NCBI GenBank assembly: GCA_039933215.1
Contig: JBDTOO010000015.1
Coordinates: 6,438-70,437, forward strand
Direction: 5' to 3'
Source: JALYUA01 sp039933215
GTDB lineage: Bacteria > Acidobacteriota > Thermoanaerobaculia > UBA5066 > Gp7-AA6
Length of the DNA stretch: 64,000 bases
The notes under the pieces were generated by a model. It ran no database searches and had not been told where the DNA came from. It worked only from the letters and a program-made list of their open reading frames with translations. Made by a program: the position numbers and the translations under genes. Positions 25,749-33,006 of this stretch are shown piece by piece. Positions within the stretch are counted from its first letter, which is position 1, and every line of letters begins with the position of its first letter.

Positions 25749-25871
25749 CGGGGCCTGGCCAGACAGGTTAGCAGAACGGGACCGGTGTGGCGCGGCGGGG
25801 GCCCCGAAGGCGCGCCCGGCGCCGCCGCCCGCGTCGGGGGGCGAGGCCGGACGCCCTCGGTGGGGATCAGA

Positions 25872-27743
25872 TCATCGGACGGACACGATCGCGGGATGGT
25901 TGGCCGACGTCGTGAAGAACGCCGGGATCCGCCCTTTCGCCCGTTTGGCGGCTTCGAGGCTGGGATAGCGGCCCCAGAGCACCTTGAAGCAGTCGCGACC
26001 GCGATGGCTGGTCTTCAGAAGCCACATCGAACCGGCGGGGCGGTCGTGCTTCCACGCCTCCACCAGGGAGGGGACTTCGCAGGCGAGCTCGAGCTGGATG
26101 GCGTATCGCGTGGAGCGCTCTCCGTCCAGCCGGCGCCGGTCGCGCGCGGCGCGGGATGCCCATGTCCCGGAGGAGGCCCCGGCCGCTGCCGACGAACCGG
26201 TTGGCACAGCCGCGGCGCGGGGCGTCGGCGCGGCGTGGGGGGCCGCCGGCCGGACCGTCCGGGTGGCGGCGGGAGCGGCGGCCGCCCCGGTGGCAGTGGG
26301 ACGCGTGCTCGGAGCTCTCGGGGCCGTCCGGGTCGGAAGAGGTGCCGCCGTCGCCGGGGCCCGAGCCGCGGCCGAGGCCGTCGGCGTGGAGGCGGAGCGA
26401 TCGAGTCCCCGGGCGGGCGTCCCGCGCGGCGCGGGCGCCGACGGAGACACCCGAGCGGGCGCGGTGGGCGCCAGAGCGGCCGCCGCGGAAAAAGGTGTCA
26501 GGGCGGGGGAAGGTGACGAGGTCGCGGAAGGCGTCGCCGCCGGGGCCGCCGCCGGACCCTGCTCGGACACGGACCGGGAGCGCCAGAAGAGAAGCGCCGC
26601 GACCGCGACGACGAGGCCGGCGAAGAACCAGCCGATGATGGTCCCGGAGCCCCGGCGCGGCGGCTCCGGCGGCTCGTCACCGGGCGGAAGCGGATCGAAG
26701 CCCGACGGTCCGGAGGGTCCGCCGGAAAAATCGTCCCGGTCGCTGCGCCCTTCGCGCAGATCGGGCAGCGGATAGGTATCCAGGGGGGACGAGGAGGACG
26801 AGTCCGGCGGGACCACCGGGTCCCAGAGCTCGTTGCGCCGGGTCGCCCGGTCGTTCGAGTCGTCGAGGCCCGCCACGGACTCAGCGGGGGGCCAGTCCGC
26901 CTCCGCCTCCGCCGCCGGGGCTGCGGCCGCCGTCGCGAGGAGCTCCTCCGGGGGGACGCGGCGCGTGGACTCGAGGTCCTCGGCCGCGATCGCGGCCCCG
27001 GCGGCCTCCCGCGATTCCCCGGCCGCTTCCTCCCCGGGAATCCTCTCGGCGCGAACGAGTCCGAGAGTCGTCAGAGCCGCGAGCAGCTTGTGCACCGCGA
27101 ACTCGTCGGCGGGGGCGCTGCGCGCGATCTCCGCCGCAGTCGACTGCCCGTCGATCAACCGAACGACCGATTCCGCGTCGGCGGTCAGGCCGAAGGTTGC
27201 GAACTCGTGCTCGAAGTCTTCGGAGCGCACGAGCGGCGCATCCGTCGCCCCGAGCTGGTGGTCGACGAAGTGCCGGTCTCGCGACCGGAGGAAGAGCTCC
27301 AGGAGGAGCCGCGGGACCGCGACCGTGAACTCTCCGGCGGCGGGCCGAGCGTCGGCGTCGAAGTAGTACTTGCCCTCGGACCAGGAGAGGAGGTCCGCCA
27401 GGATCTCGATCGCGCGGATCTTCTCTCCCCATCGCCATTCCCGCCGGGTGAGGATCCCCGCCTGGAGCGCGGCGAGGGATGCGTCGCTTCCCTCGGGGAT
27501 CGCGAGGCGTTCGAGCGCGGCGGCGTCGAGCTTCGACGCGCGCACGAGGATCGCGGCGCTTTCGAACCGCGGCTCTATCGAGGAGACGGAGACCACCTCT
27601 CCGTCCACGAGGGAGAAGGAGCCCGACGCGCCCGGGCGGGAGAACGAGACGACTCCCGTCGTCCGCTGGCGCCAGAACGCGACGAAGGCAGCGAGGAGAT
27701 CGACATCCCGGATGTCGCCGGCGGTCTCGAATTCGGTCTTCAT
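25872..27743 (-). CDS. DUF4388 protein with membrane anchor and SPOR-like C-terminus
   Basis: A 623-residue protein. Residues 10-130 are DUF4388-like (LLAAFVAFWRQRTTGVVSFSR, LADLLSWSEGKYYFD). One membrane segment lies in GTIIGWFFAGLVVAVAALLFW, near residue 370. A long Ala/Pro/Thr-rich linker (about 390-530) leads to a SPOR-like domain (YAIQLELACEVPSLVEAW, CFKVLWGRYPSLEAAKRA) that in other proteins binds denuded septal peptidoglycan. The cytoplasmic part is thus tied to the cell wall. ATG at 27743 overlaps the uvrC stop (ATGA). It and the next gene share the DUF4388 region and probably a pathway. Confidence 0.82.
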   Translation of the reverse strand: MKTEFETAGDIRDVDLLAAFVAFWRQRTTGVVSFSRPGASGSFSLVDGEVVSVSSIEPRFESAAILVRASKLDAAALERLAIPEGSDASLAALQAGILTRREWRWGEKIRAIEILADLLSWSEGKYYFDADARPAAGEFTVAVPRLLLELFLRSRDRHFVDHQLGATDAPLVRSEDFEHEFATFGLTADAESVVRLIDGQSTAAEIARSAPADEFAVHKLLAALTTLGLVRAERIPGEEAAGESREAAGAAIAAEDLESTRRVPPEELLATAAAAPAAEAEADWPPAESVAGLDDSNDRATRRNELWDPVVPPDSSSSSPLDTYPLPDLREGRSDRDDFSGGPSGPSGFDPLPPGDEPPEPPRRGSGTIIGWFFAGLVVAVAALLFWRSRSVSEQGPAAAPAATPSATSSPSPALTPFSAAAALAPTAPARVSPSAPAPRGTPARGLDRSASTPTASAAARAPATAAPLPTRTAPRAPSTRPTATGAAAAPAATRTVRPAAPHAAPTPRAAAVPTGSSAAAGASSGTWASRAARDRRRLDGERSTRYAIQLELACEVPSLVEAWKHDRPAGSMWLLKTSHRGRDCFKVLWGRYPSLEAAKRAKGRIPAFFTTSANHPAIVSVR

Positions 27744-29551
27744 GCGCTGATCACCCTCCCCTGCTCGAGATAAATCGCCACGGCGCGCGCGGTCGCGGGC
27801 CCCACGGCAGCTTCGACGTCCCGCGGATCGGCCGCGGCGAGCCCCGCCAACGAGCCGAAACGACGGAGGAGGATGCGGGCCCTCGTCGGGCCCACACCCG
27901 GAATGTCCGTGAGACTCGTCTCGCGCATCCGCTTCGAACGGCGTCCGCGATGCCGCGTGATCGCGAACCGGTGCGCCTCGTCGCGCAGGCGCTGGATCAG
28001 CTTCAGCGCCGGGTCCTTCGCCGACAGGCGGATGGGATCGGGGCGCCCGGGAGCCCAGATCTCCTCCTCCCGCTTGGCGAGTCCGACGACCGGCAGCTCG
28101 ATGCCGAGGCGATCGAGCGCGGCGAGCGCCGCCTGCAGCTGTCCCCGCCCGCCGTCGACGAGGACGAGATCGGGCATCGGTCCGCTTTCCTCGCGGACGC
28201 GCCGGTACCGCCGCTCGACGGCCTCCGCCATGCTTTTGAAGTCGTCCGGCGCGAGGAGGCTCTGCGATGCGATGCCGAAGAGCCGATAGTCGGACTTCTT
28301 CGGCTTGCCGTCCTCGAAGACCACCACGGACGCGACGCTGTCGGTGCCCTGGAGATGCGAGATGTCGAAGCCTTCGATCCGCCGCGGCGGAACCGGCAGG
28401 TCGAGCACCCGGGCCAGGCGCTCGACGCCGAGCTCTTCCTCGCCGCCCACGCGCCGGAAGCGGACGCGATGGCGCTCCCGGGCGTTCGTGTTCGCGAGCT
28501 CGACCCGATCGACCGCCGGACCGCGCTTCGGCACGCGCACGACGACCCGGGCCTCGCGCCGCGCGAGGAGGAATTCCTCGAGCAGGGCGCAGCTCGGGAT
28601 CTCGACCGGCAGGTGGACCTCGTCCGGGAGAAACGGATTGACGTCGTAGTACTGGGGCAGAAACGCGTCCAGGAACGCGGCCGGCTGGACCTCCTCCGAT
28701 TTCTCGAAGAAGAACTCCCGGCGATCCTGGAGCGCCCCGCCCCGGACGACGAGGAGGCAGAGGGAGACGTCGCCGCCGGACTCGAAGAACCCGAACACGT
28801 CCGCGCTCTCCCCCTTCATGGACTGGACGAGCTGCCGCTCGGCGACGTCCTGGACGGTCCGGACCGCGTCCCGGTACGCCGCCGCCATCTCGTAGTTCTC
28901 GAGAGTCGCGGCCTCCGTCATCTTCGCCTCCAGCCGCGGCAAGAGCTCCCGGTTCCGGCCCTGGAGGAAGAGGATCACGTCCCGGACGGCGTCGGCGTAC
29001 GCCTCCCGCGTCGTCAACCCCGCCACGCACGGGCCGAGGCACGCGTGGAGGTCGTAGTACAGGCAGGGGCGCGGAAGCTTCCCGTCGATCTCGATCGAGC
29101 AGGTCCGGATCTGGAAATGGCGCGTGATCATCCGCATGATCCGCCGCGCGAGCCCGCCCCAGAAGGGACCGAAGTACGAGTGCCCGTCGTTTTGGACCCG
29201 CCGCGTGACGAGCGCGCGCGGCCACGGCTCCCCCGTCGTCACCTTGATGTAGGGGTAAGTCTTGTCGTCCCGCAGGCAGATGTTGTAGCGGGGGCGGTGC
29301 TTCTTGATGAGGGTGTTCTCGAGGAGAAGCGCCTCGAGCTCGGTGTTCGTGACGATCGTCTCCAGGTCCGTGAAGGCCCGCAGGAGCGCGTCCGTCTTCG
29401 AGCTCTCGATGCCGCGGGTGAAGTAGGACGCCACCCGCTTCTTGAGGGAGCGGGCCTTCCCGACATAGAGGATCTTTCCCCGGGCGCCCTTGAAGAGGTA
29501 AACGCCGGGCGCGTCGGGGACGTTTTGCGGCGGCGCCGCGCTCACGGGCAT
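27740..29551 (-). CDS. uvrC: Excinuclease ABC subunit C
   Basis: A 603-residue nuclease that makes both incisions in nucleotide excision repair. Domains in order: GIY-YIG nuclease (GVYLFKGARGKILYVGKA, residues about 15-95), the Cys-rich CLYYDLHACLGPC, a UVR motif (ATLENYEMAAAYRDAV), the RNase H-like nuclease with FDISHLQGTDSVAS and LVDGGRGQL, and C-terminal HhH (LTDIPGVGPTRARILLRRFG). ATG at 29551 starts just before the GIY domain. A -10-like TACACT lies only 5 nt upstream and there is no Shine-Dalgarno, which suggests a leaderless mRNA. Confidence 0.97.
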   Translation of the reverse strand: MPVSAAPPQNVPDAPGVYLFKGARGKILYVGKARSLKKRVASYFTRGIESSKTDALLRAFTDLETIVTNTELEALLLENTLIKKHRPRYNICLRDDKTYPYIKVTTGEPWPRALVTRRVQNDGHSYFGPFWGGLARRIMRMITRHFQIRTCSIEIDGKLPRPCLYYDLHACLGPCVAGLTTREAYADAVRDVILFLQGRNRELLPRLEAKMTEAATLENYEMAAAYRDAVRTVQDVAERQLVQSMKGESADVFGFFESGGDVSLCLLVVRGGALQDRREFFFEKSEEVQPAAFLDAFLPQYYDVNPFLPDEVHLPVEIPSCALLEEFLLARREARVVVRVPKRGPAVDRVELANTNARERHRVRFRRVGGEEELGVERLARVLDLPVPPRRIEGFDISHLQGTDSVASVVVFEDGKPKKSDYRLFGIASQSLLAPDDFKSMAEAVERRYRRVREESGPMPDLVLVDGGRGQLQAALAALDRLGIELPVVGLAKREEEIWAPGRPDPIRLSAKDPALKLIQRLRDEAHRFAITRHRGRRSKRMRETSLTDIPGVGPTRARILLRRFGSLAGLAAADPRDVEAAVGPATARAVAIYLEQGRVISA

Positions 29552-29625
29552 AAACAAGTGTAACGCGCCGGATCTGCAAGCGATTTCGCGCCACGGCCGG
29601 CCCGGCGCGGTATCATTCGCCACCG
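29552..29625. promoter_or_regulatory. Compact divergent promoter of uvrC and the zinc-ribbon gene
   Basis: A 74-nt spacer. On the minus strand TACACT (29562-29557) is 5 nt from the uvrC ATG. On the plus strand TATCAT (29611-29616) is 9 nt from the zinc-ribbon ATG. Neither has a clear -35, and neither gene has a Shine-Dalgarno, so both transcripts probably start at or very near the start codon. Confidence 0.5.
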
Positions 29626-29832
29626 ATGATCGAGTGCCCTTACTGCTACAAAGCGGTCAAGCCCCAGGACGCCGTCTGCCCTCACTGCGGCAAGCCGATC
29701 GAGCGGTGGCAGACGGGGTTCTACAGCCGTCAGCAGCTGCCCGCCAAATCCCGCAACGCCGTGTGGATCGGCGCCGCCCTCCTCTTCCTTCTGGTACTCG
29801 CGGGCTTCGCGAAGTCCTGCCACTGGCTGTAA
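29626..29832 (+). CDS. Small zinc-ribbon membrane protein
   Basis: A 68-residue protein. The N-terminus is a zinc ribbon with two CxxC knuckles (CPYC and CPHC, residues 4-21). The C-terminus has one membrane segment (AVWIGAALLFLLVLAGFA), leaving the ribbon in the cytoplasm. Such proteins are common and uncharacterised. Transcribed divergently from uvrC, with the repeat element beginning just after its stop. Confidence 0.8.
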   Translation: MIECPYCYKAVKPQDAVCPHCGKPIERWQTGFYSRQQLPAKSRNAVWIGAALLFLLVLAGFAKSCHWL

Positions 29833-29833
29833 C

Positions 29834-29879
29834 GTCGCCTCCGCGGTCGCGCTGCGCGCGACCGCTCCGGCTCCCGCCG
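29834..29879 (+). repeat. 46-nt palindromic repeat, copy A
   Basis: The core GCGGTCGCGC-TGC-GCGCGACCGC (29843-29865) is a 10-bp perfect stem with a 3-nt loop, flanked by GTCGCCTCC and TCCGGCTCCCGCCG. It starts one base after the zinc-ribbon stop codon. Copy B at 40124-40169 on the other strand matches at 42 of 46 positions, with the stem unchanged and two of the three loop bases changed. Confidence 0.85.
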
Positions 29880-29925
29880 CGTGAGGCTCCTCCCTCCCTT
29901 CGGTCGGGAGACTCCTCACGCGGCG
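29875..29925 (+). terminator. Long GC-rich hairpin between zinc-ribbon and uvrB genes
   Basis: 29875-29886 and 29914-29925 pair over 12 bp (CGCCGCGTGAGG with its complement), and an inner CTCCC/GGGAG stem closes the loop. It lies between two convergent genes directly after repeat A. There is no U-tract, so termination is a guess; it could equally be part of a composite repeat. Confidence 0.5.
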
Positions 29926-30021
29926 AGCGGTCATCGCCGGCCGGGCGGGGGCGACTCCAGGGCGCGTGAGGGCCTTTGGGGGTGAGACGGCGTCTGAAAG
30001 GGTGACGGGCGCCTGAAAGAT

Positions 30022-32103
30022 CTACCTGAAGATCTGCAGCTCTCGCAGGGAGCGGAGCTCGTCGCGCAGCTGGGCGGCGCGTTCGAAATCGAGGGCCTTG
30101 GCGGCCGCCTTCATCGTCTTCTCCAGGTCGGCGATGCGGGTGCGCAGGGTCTCGGAGTCCGGCACCGCCGGCCCGTCTTTCGGCGGAAGCAAACCGTCGT
30201 GGTAGTCCATGCTCGCCATGCGGACGAGCGGCGAGTCGATCTGCTTGATGATGGAAGCGGGCTCGATCCCGTTCTCCCGGTTGTAGGTCTCCTGGATCGC
30301 CCGGCGGCGATTCGTTTCGGACATGGCGCGCCGCATCGATTCGGTGACGACGTCGGCGTAGAAGTAGACGCGGCCCTGGAGGTTTCGGGCGGCGCGGCCC
30401 GCGGTCTGGATGAGGGACGTCTCGCTGCGCAGGAACCCTTCCTTGTCGGCGTCCAGGATGGCGACGACCGCGACCTCCGGGAGGTCGAGTCCCTCTCGCA
30501 GCAGGTTGATGCCGATCAGGCAGTCGAAGATCCCGCGCCGGAAGTCGGCGAGGATCGTGACGCGGTCGAGCGTCTCGATGTCCGAGTGGAGGTAACGGCA
30601 GCGGACTCCCACCTCGGCGAAGTAGGACGTCAGCTCCTCGGCCATGCGCTTGGTCAGAGTGGTCACGAGAACGCGTTCGTTGCGGGACGCGGCTTCGCGC
30701 ACGACCCCGAGGAGGTCGTCGACCTGTCCCTTCACGGGCCGCACCTCGATCTGCGGATCGAGGAGCCCCGTCGGGCGAATGACCTGCTCGACGACCTCGC
30801 CCCCCGTCGCCGCGAGCTCCTCCTTCGCGGGAGTCGCGCTCACGTTCAAGATCTGGCCGATCCGCCCCTGGAATTCCTCGTAGGTCAGGGGCCTGTTGTC
30901 CAGCGCGGACGGGAGCCGGAACCCGTACTCGACCAGCACTTCCTTGCGGGAGCGGTCGCCGAAGAACATCCCGCGAACCTGGGGCAGCGTGACGTGCGAC
31001 TCGTCCACGACGAGGAGGAAGTCGGAGGGAAAATAGTCGATGAGCGTCGGCGGAGGCTCGCCGGCGCGGCGCCCGGAGAGATGCCGGGAGTAGTTCTCGA
31101 TGCCGTTGCAGTAGCCGAGCTCCTTGATCATCTCGAGATCGAACATCGTCCGCTGGTGCAGGCGCTGAGCTTCGAGCAGCCGGTTGCCTGCCGTGAGCTC
31201 GGCGAGGCGCTGATCGAGCTCGATCTTGATCGTGTCGACGGCGCGGTCGAGCGTCTCGCGCGGCGTGGCGTAGAAGGTCCTCGGATAGATCGCCAGGCGC
31301 TCGACGCGCCGGAGCGCGGTTCCCCGGAGAGGATCGGTCCGGCTGATCTTTTCGATCTCGTCGCCGAAGTACTCGACCCGGACCGCGACGTCCTCGTACG
31401 CCGGGTGGATCTCGACGACGTCCCCGCGGACGCGAAATGTTCCGCGGATCAGGTCCATGTTCGTGCGCTCGTACTGCATCTGCACGAGCTGCGCGAGGAG
31501 CGCCGGCATCCCCGAGCGGTCGCCGACCGAGATGTAGGCGAGCATGTCGTAGTACGAGTCCGGCGCCCCGAGTCCGTAAATGCAGGACACCGACGCCACC
31601 ACGATCACGTCGCGCCGCTCGAAGAGCGCTTTCGACGCCGAAAGGCGCAGCTTGTCGATCTCCTCGTTGCGCGACGTTTCCTTCTCGATATACGTGTCCG
31701 ACTGTGGGATGTAGGCCTCGGGCTGGTAGTAGTCGTAGTAGGAGACGAAATACTCGACCGAGTTCTCGGGGAAGAATCCGCGGAACTCCTGGTAGAGCTG
31801 CGCCGCCAGGGTCTTGTTGTGGGAGAGAACGAGCGTCGGGCGATTCACCGTCTCGATCACCTTGGCGACCGTGAACGTCTTGCCCGAGCCGGTCACGCCG
31901 AGGAGGACCTGGTTGCGCCGGCCCTCCCGGAGACCTTCCACGAGCCGGTCGATCGCCTGGCCCTGATCCCCCTGGGGCGTGAAATCCGTGACGAGGCGAA
32001 ACTGCCCGCCCGTCCGGGCCTGCGCGTCGCGATAGGACCCGGGCTTCGACTCGAGCGACAGCGGCGCGTCGGGCCGCGGCCTGGCCCCGGGGCGGGGGCT
32101 CAC
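30022..32103 (-). CDS. uvrB: Excinuclease ABC subunit B
   Basis: A 693-residue DNA damage-recognition helicase. Walker A is GVTGSGKT (69-76). The beta-hairpin region follows as YYDYYQPEAYIPQSDTYIEK, then FLLVVDESHVTLPQ, the helicase segment GINLLREGLDLPEV and QTAGRAARN. The C-terminal UVR motif (AKALDFERAAQLRDEL) contacts UvrC. GTG at 32103 is the nearest standard start before the core and gives the normal length. An in-frame extension to 32292 has no family-like sequence. uvrC lies 0.5 kb away but on a separate transcript. Confidence 0.97.
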   Translation of the reverse strand: MSPRPGARPRPDAPLSLESKPGSYRDAQARTGGQFRLVTDFTPQGDQGQAIDRLVEGLREGRRNQVLLGVTGSGKTFTVAKVIETVNRPTLVLSHNKTLAAQLYQEFRGFFPENSVEYFVSYYDYYQPEAYIPQSDTYIEKETSRNEEIDKLRLSASKALFERRDVIVVASVSCIYGLGAPDSYYDMLAYISVGDRSGMPALLAQLVQMQYERTNMDLIRGTFRVRGDVVEIHPAYEDVAVRVEYFGDEIEKISRTDPLRGTALRRVERLAIYPRTFYATPRETLDRAVDTIKIELDQRLAELTAGNRLLEAQRLHQRTMFDLEMIKELGYCNGIENYSRHLSGRRAGEPPPTLIDYFPSDFLLVVDESHVTLPQVRGMFFGDRSRKEVLVEYGFRLPSALDNRPLTYEEFQGRIGQILNVSATPAKEELAATGGEVVEQVIRPTGLLDPQIEVRPVKGQVDDLLGVVREAASRNERVLVTTLTKRMAEELTSYFAEVGVRCRYLHSDIETLDRVTILADFRRGIFDCLIGINLLREGLDLPEVAVVAILDADKEGFLRSETSLIQTAGRAARNLQGRVYFYADVVTESMRRAMSETNRRRAIQETYNRENGIEPASIIKQIDSPLVRMASMDYHDGLLPPKDGPAVPDSETLRTRIADLEKTMKAAAKALDFERAAQLRDELRSLRELQIFR

Positions 32104-32224
32104 GACCCTGCCATCCCGGCGGCGCGACGCGGGCGGGTCGGGAAAGAGTGGGAAGGGGGCACGAGAGCGGCAAACAGATCCCGGGCCGCCCGAATTTCGA
32201 GAGGCCGGAAGGGGCGGAAACGGG

Positions 32225-32722
32225 TCAGGGCGACCGGCCCGGGGAGGGCGTGAGCGCGGGGGACGCCGGGGACGGCGACGGAGTCGGCGCAACGGGACTG
32301 CCGGCGGCCTCGCGGAACGCTTCCGTGAGCTCCCGCACCTGCTCCCGGGAGATCTGGTTCTGCGGGCCGCCCCGCAGGATCACTCCGCGCACGCGCTCGA
32401 GCGAGCGGGTGTTCGCGGTTCCCTGCTTCATGCGGTCGCGGAAGGCGGCGTAGGCCGCGCGCAGGTCCGCCTTCTCGGCTTCGGTGACGTCCGGCGCGTA
32501 GTGGCCCTCCACCTGCTTCATGACGTAATCGGTGATCGCCTGGGGGTTGCGCCGCAGGTAGAGCATCCCGGCGATCAGGCAGATCAGGATGAGAAGCGCC
32601 GCGATGCCGCAGCCGATGAGGCCGTTCTTCAGGCACCCGCTTCGCGGCGTGGCGGGAGGCGGGATCGGGACCGCGTAGCCGGGGGGCGGCGGGACGCTGC
32701 TCACGGAGGAAACATATCGCAT
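32225..32722 (-). CDS. Single-pass membrane protein, function unknown
   Basis: A 165-residue protein. A Pro-rich N-terminus (PPPPGYAVPIPPPATP) is followed by a membrane segment near residues 32-55 (NGLIGCGIAALLILICLIAGMLYL), then a charged helical domain of about 85 residues and a Ser/Pro/Ala tail. No family recognised. Start could be ATG 32722 or the in-frame GTG 18 nt later. It precedes uvrB by 121 nt. Frame openness and sensible domain layout support it being real. Confidence 0.65.
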   Translation of the reverse strand: MRYVSSVSSVPPPPGYAVPIPPPATPRSGCLKNGLIGCGIAALLILICLIAGMLYLRRNPQAITDYVMKQVEGHYAPDVTEAEKADLRAAYAAFRDRMKQGTANTRSLERVRGVILRGGPQNQISREQVRELTEAFREAAGSPVAPTPSPSPASPALTPSPGRSP

Positions 32723-33006
32723 CGCCGGCCGGTCTTCGAGGGACCGGGAAGAGTCCCCGAAGGTGAAGGTCAGAGGTGAGAGGGAAGAGGTCAGAGGGAA
32801 CGGTCAGAGTGGTGGAAGGGTGACGGTCGCCGTCGGAAGGCGTCAGCACTCCATCGGCTTCTCCGCCCGGTGACCAGGGCTGCTGTCACCCGTCACCCGT
32901 CACCCGTGACCGGTCCCACCCGTCACCGGTCCGTCTCACCTCTCCCCCTCCCACCTCCACCTCTCTCCTCGCCGCCCGGCGGGACCCTAACCTCTACAAT
33001 GGAGGC
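32723..33006. other. 284-nt gene-free spacer with GGTGAC/GTCACC repeats and the PBP promoter
   Basis: The left half is purine-rich with three GGTCAGAG units and GGTGACGG. The right half has at least four CCGTCACC-like units in tandem followed by pyrimidine-rich sequence. GGTGAC (32869-32874) and GTCACC (32885-32890) can form a 6-bp hairpin. Similar GGTGACGG units lie at about 29990-30010 and 50698. TACAAT at 32995-33000 is a good -10 for the downstream PBP gene. Confidence 0.5.
32995..33000 (+). promoter_or_regulatory. -10 element of the PBP gene, leaderless arrangement
   Basis: TACAAT ends 6 nt before the GTG start codon, so transcription should begin at about the start codon itself. A GGAGG in the 6-nt gap is too close to the GTG to work as a ribosome binding site for it. 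Confidence 0.55.

Noticed and set aside
30199..32253. 684-codon open frame opposite uvrB
   Set aside because: Antisense shadow; uvrB has every family motif.
32881..32940. Tandem CCGTCACC units considered as a CRISPR array
   Set aside because: Units are 7-10 nt, without unique spacers of constant length and without cas genes nearby.
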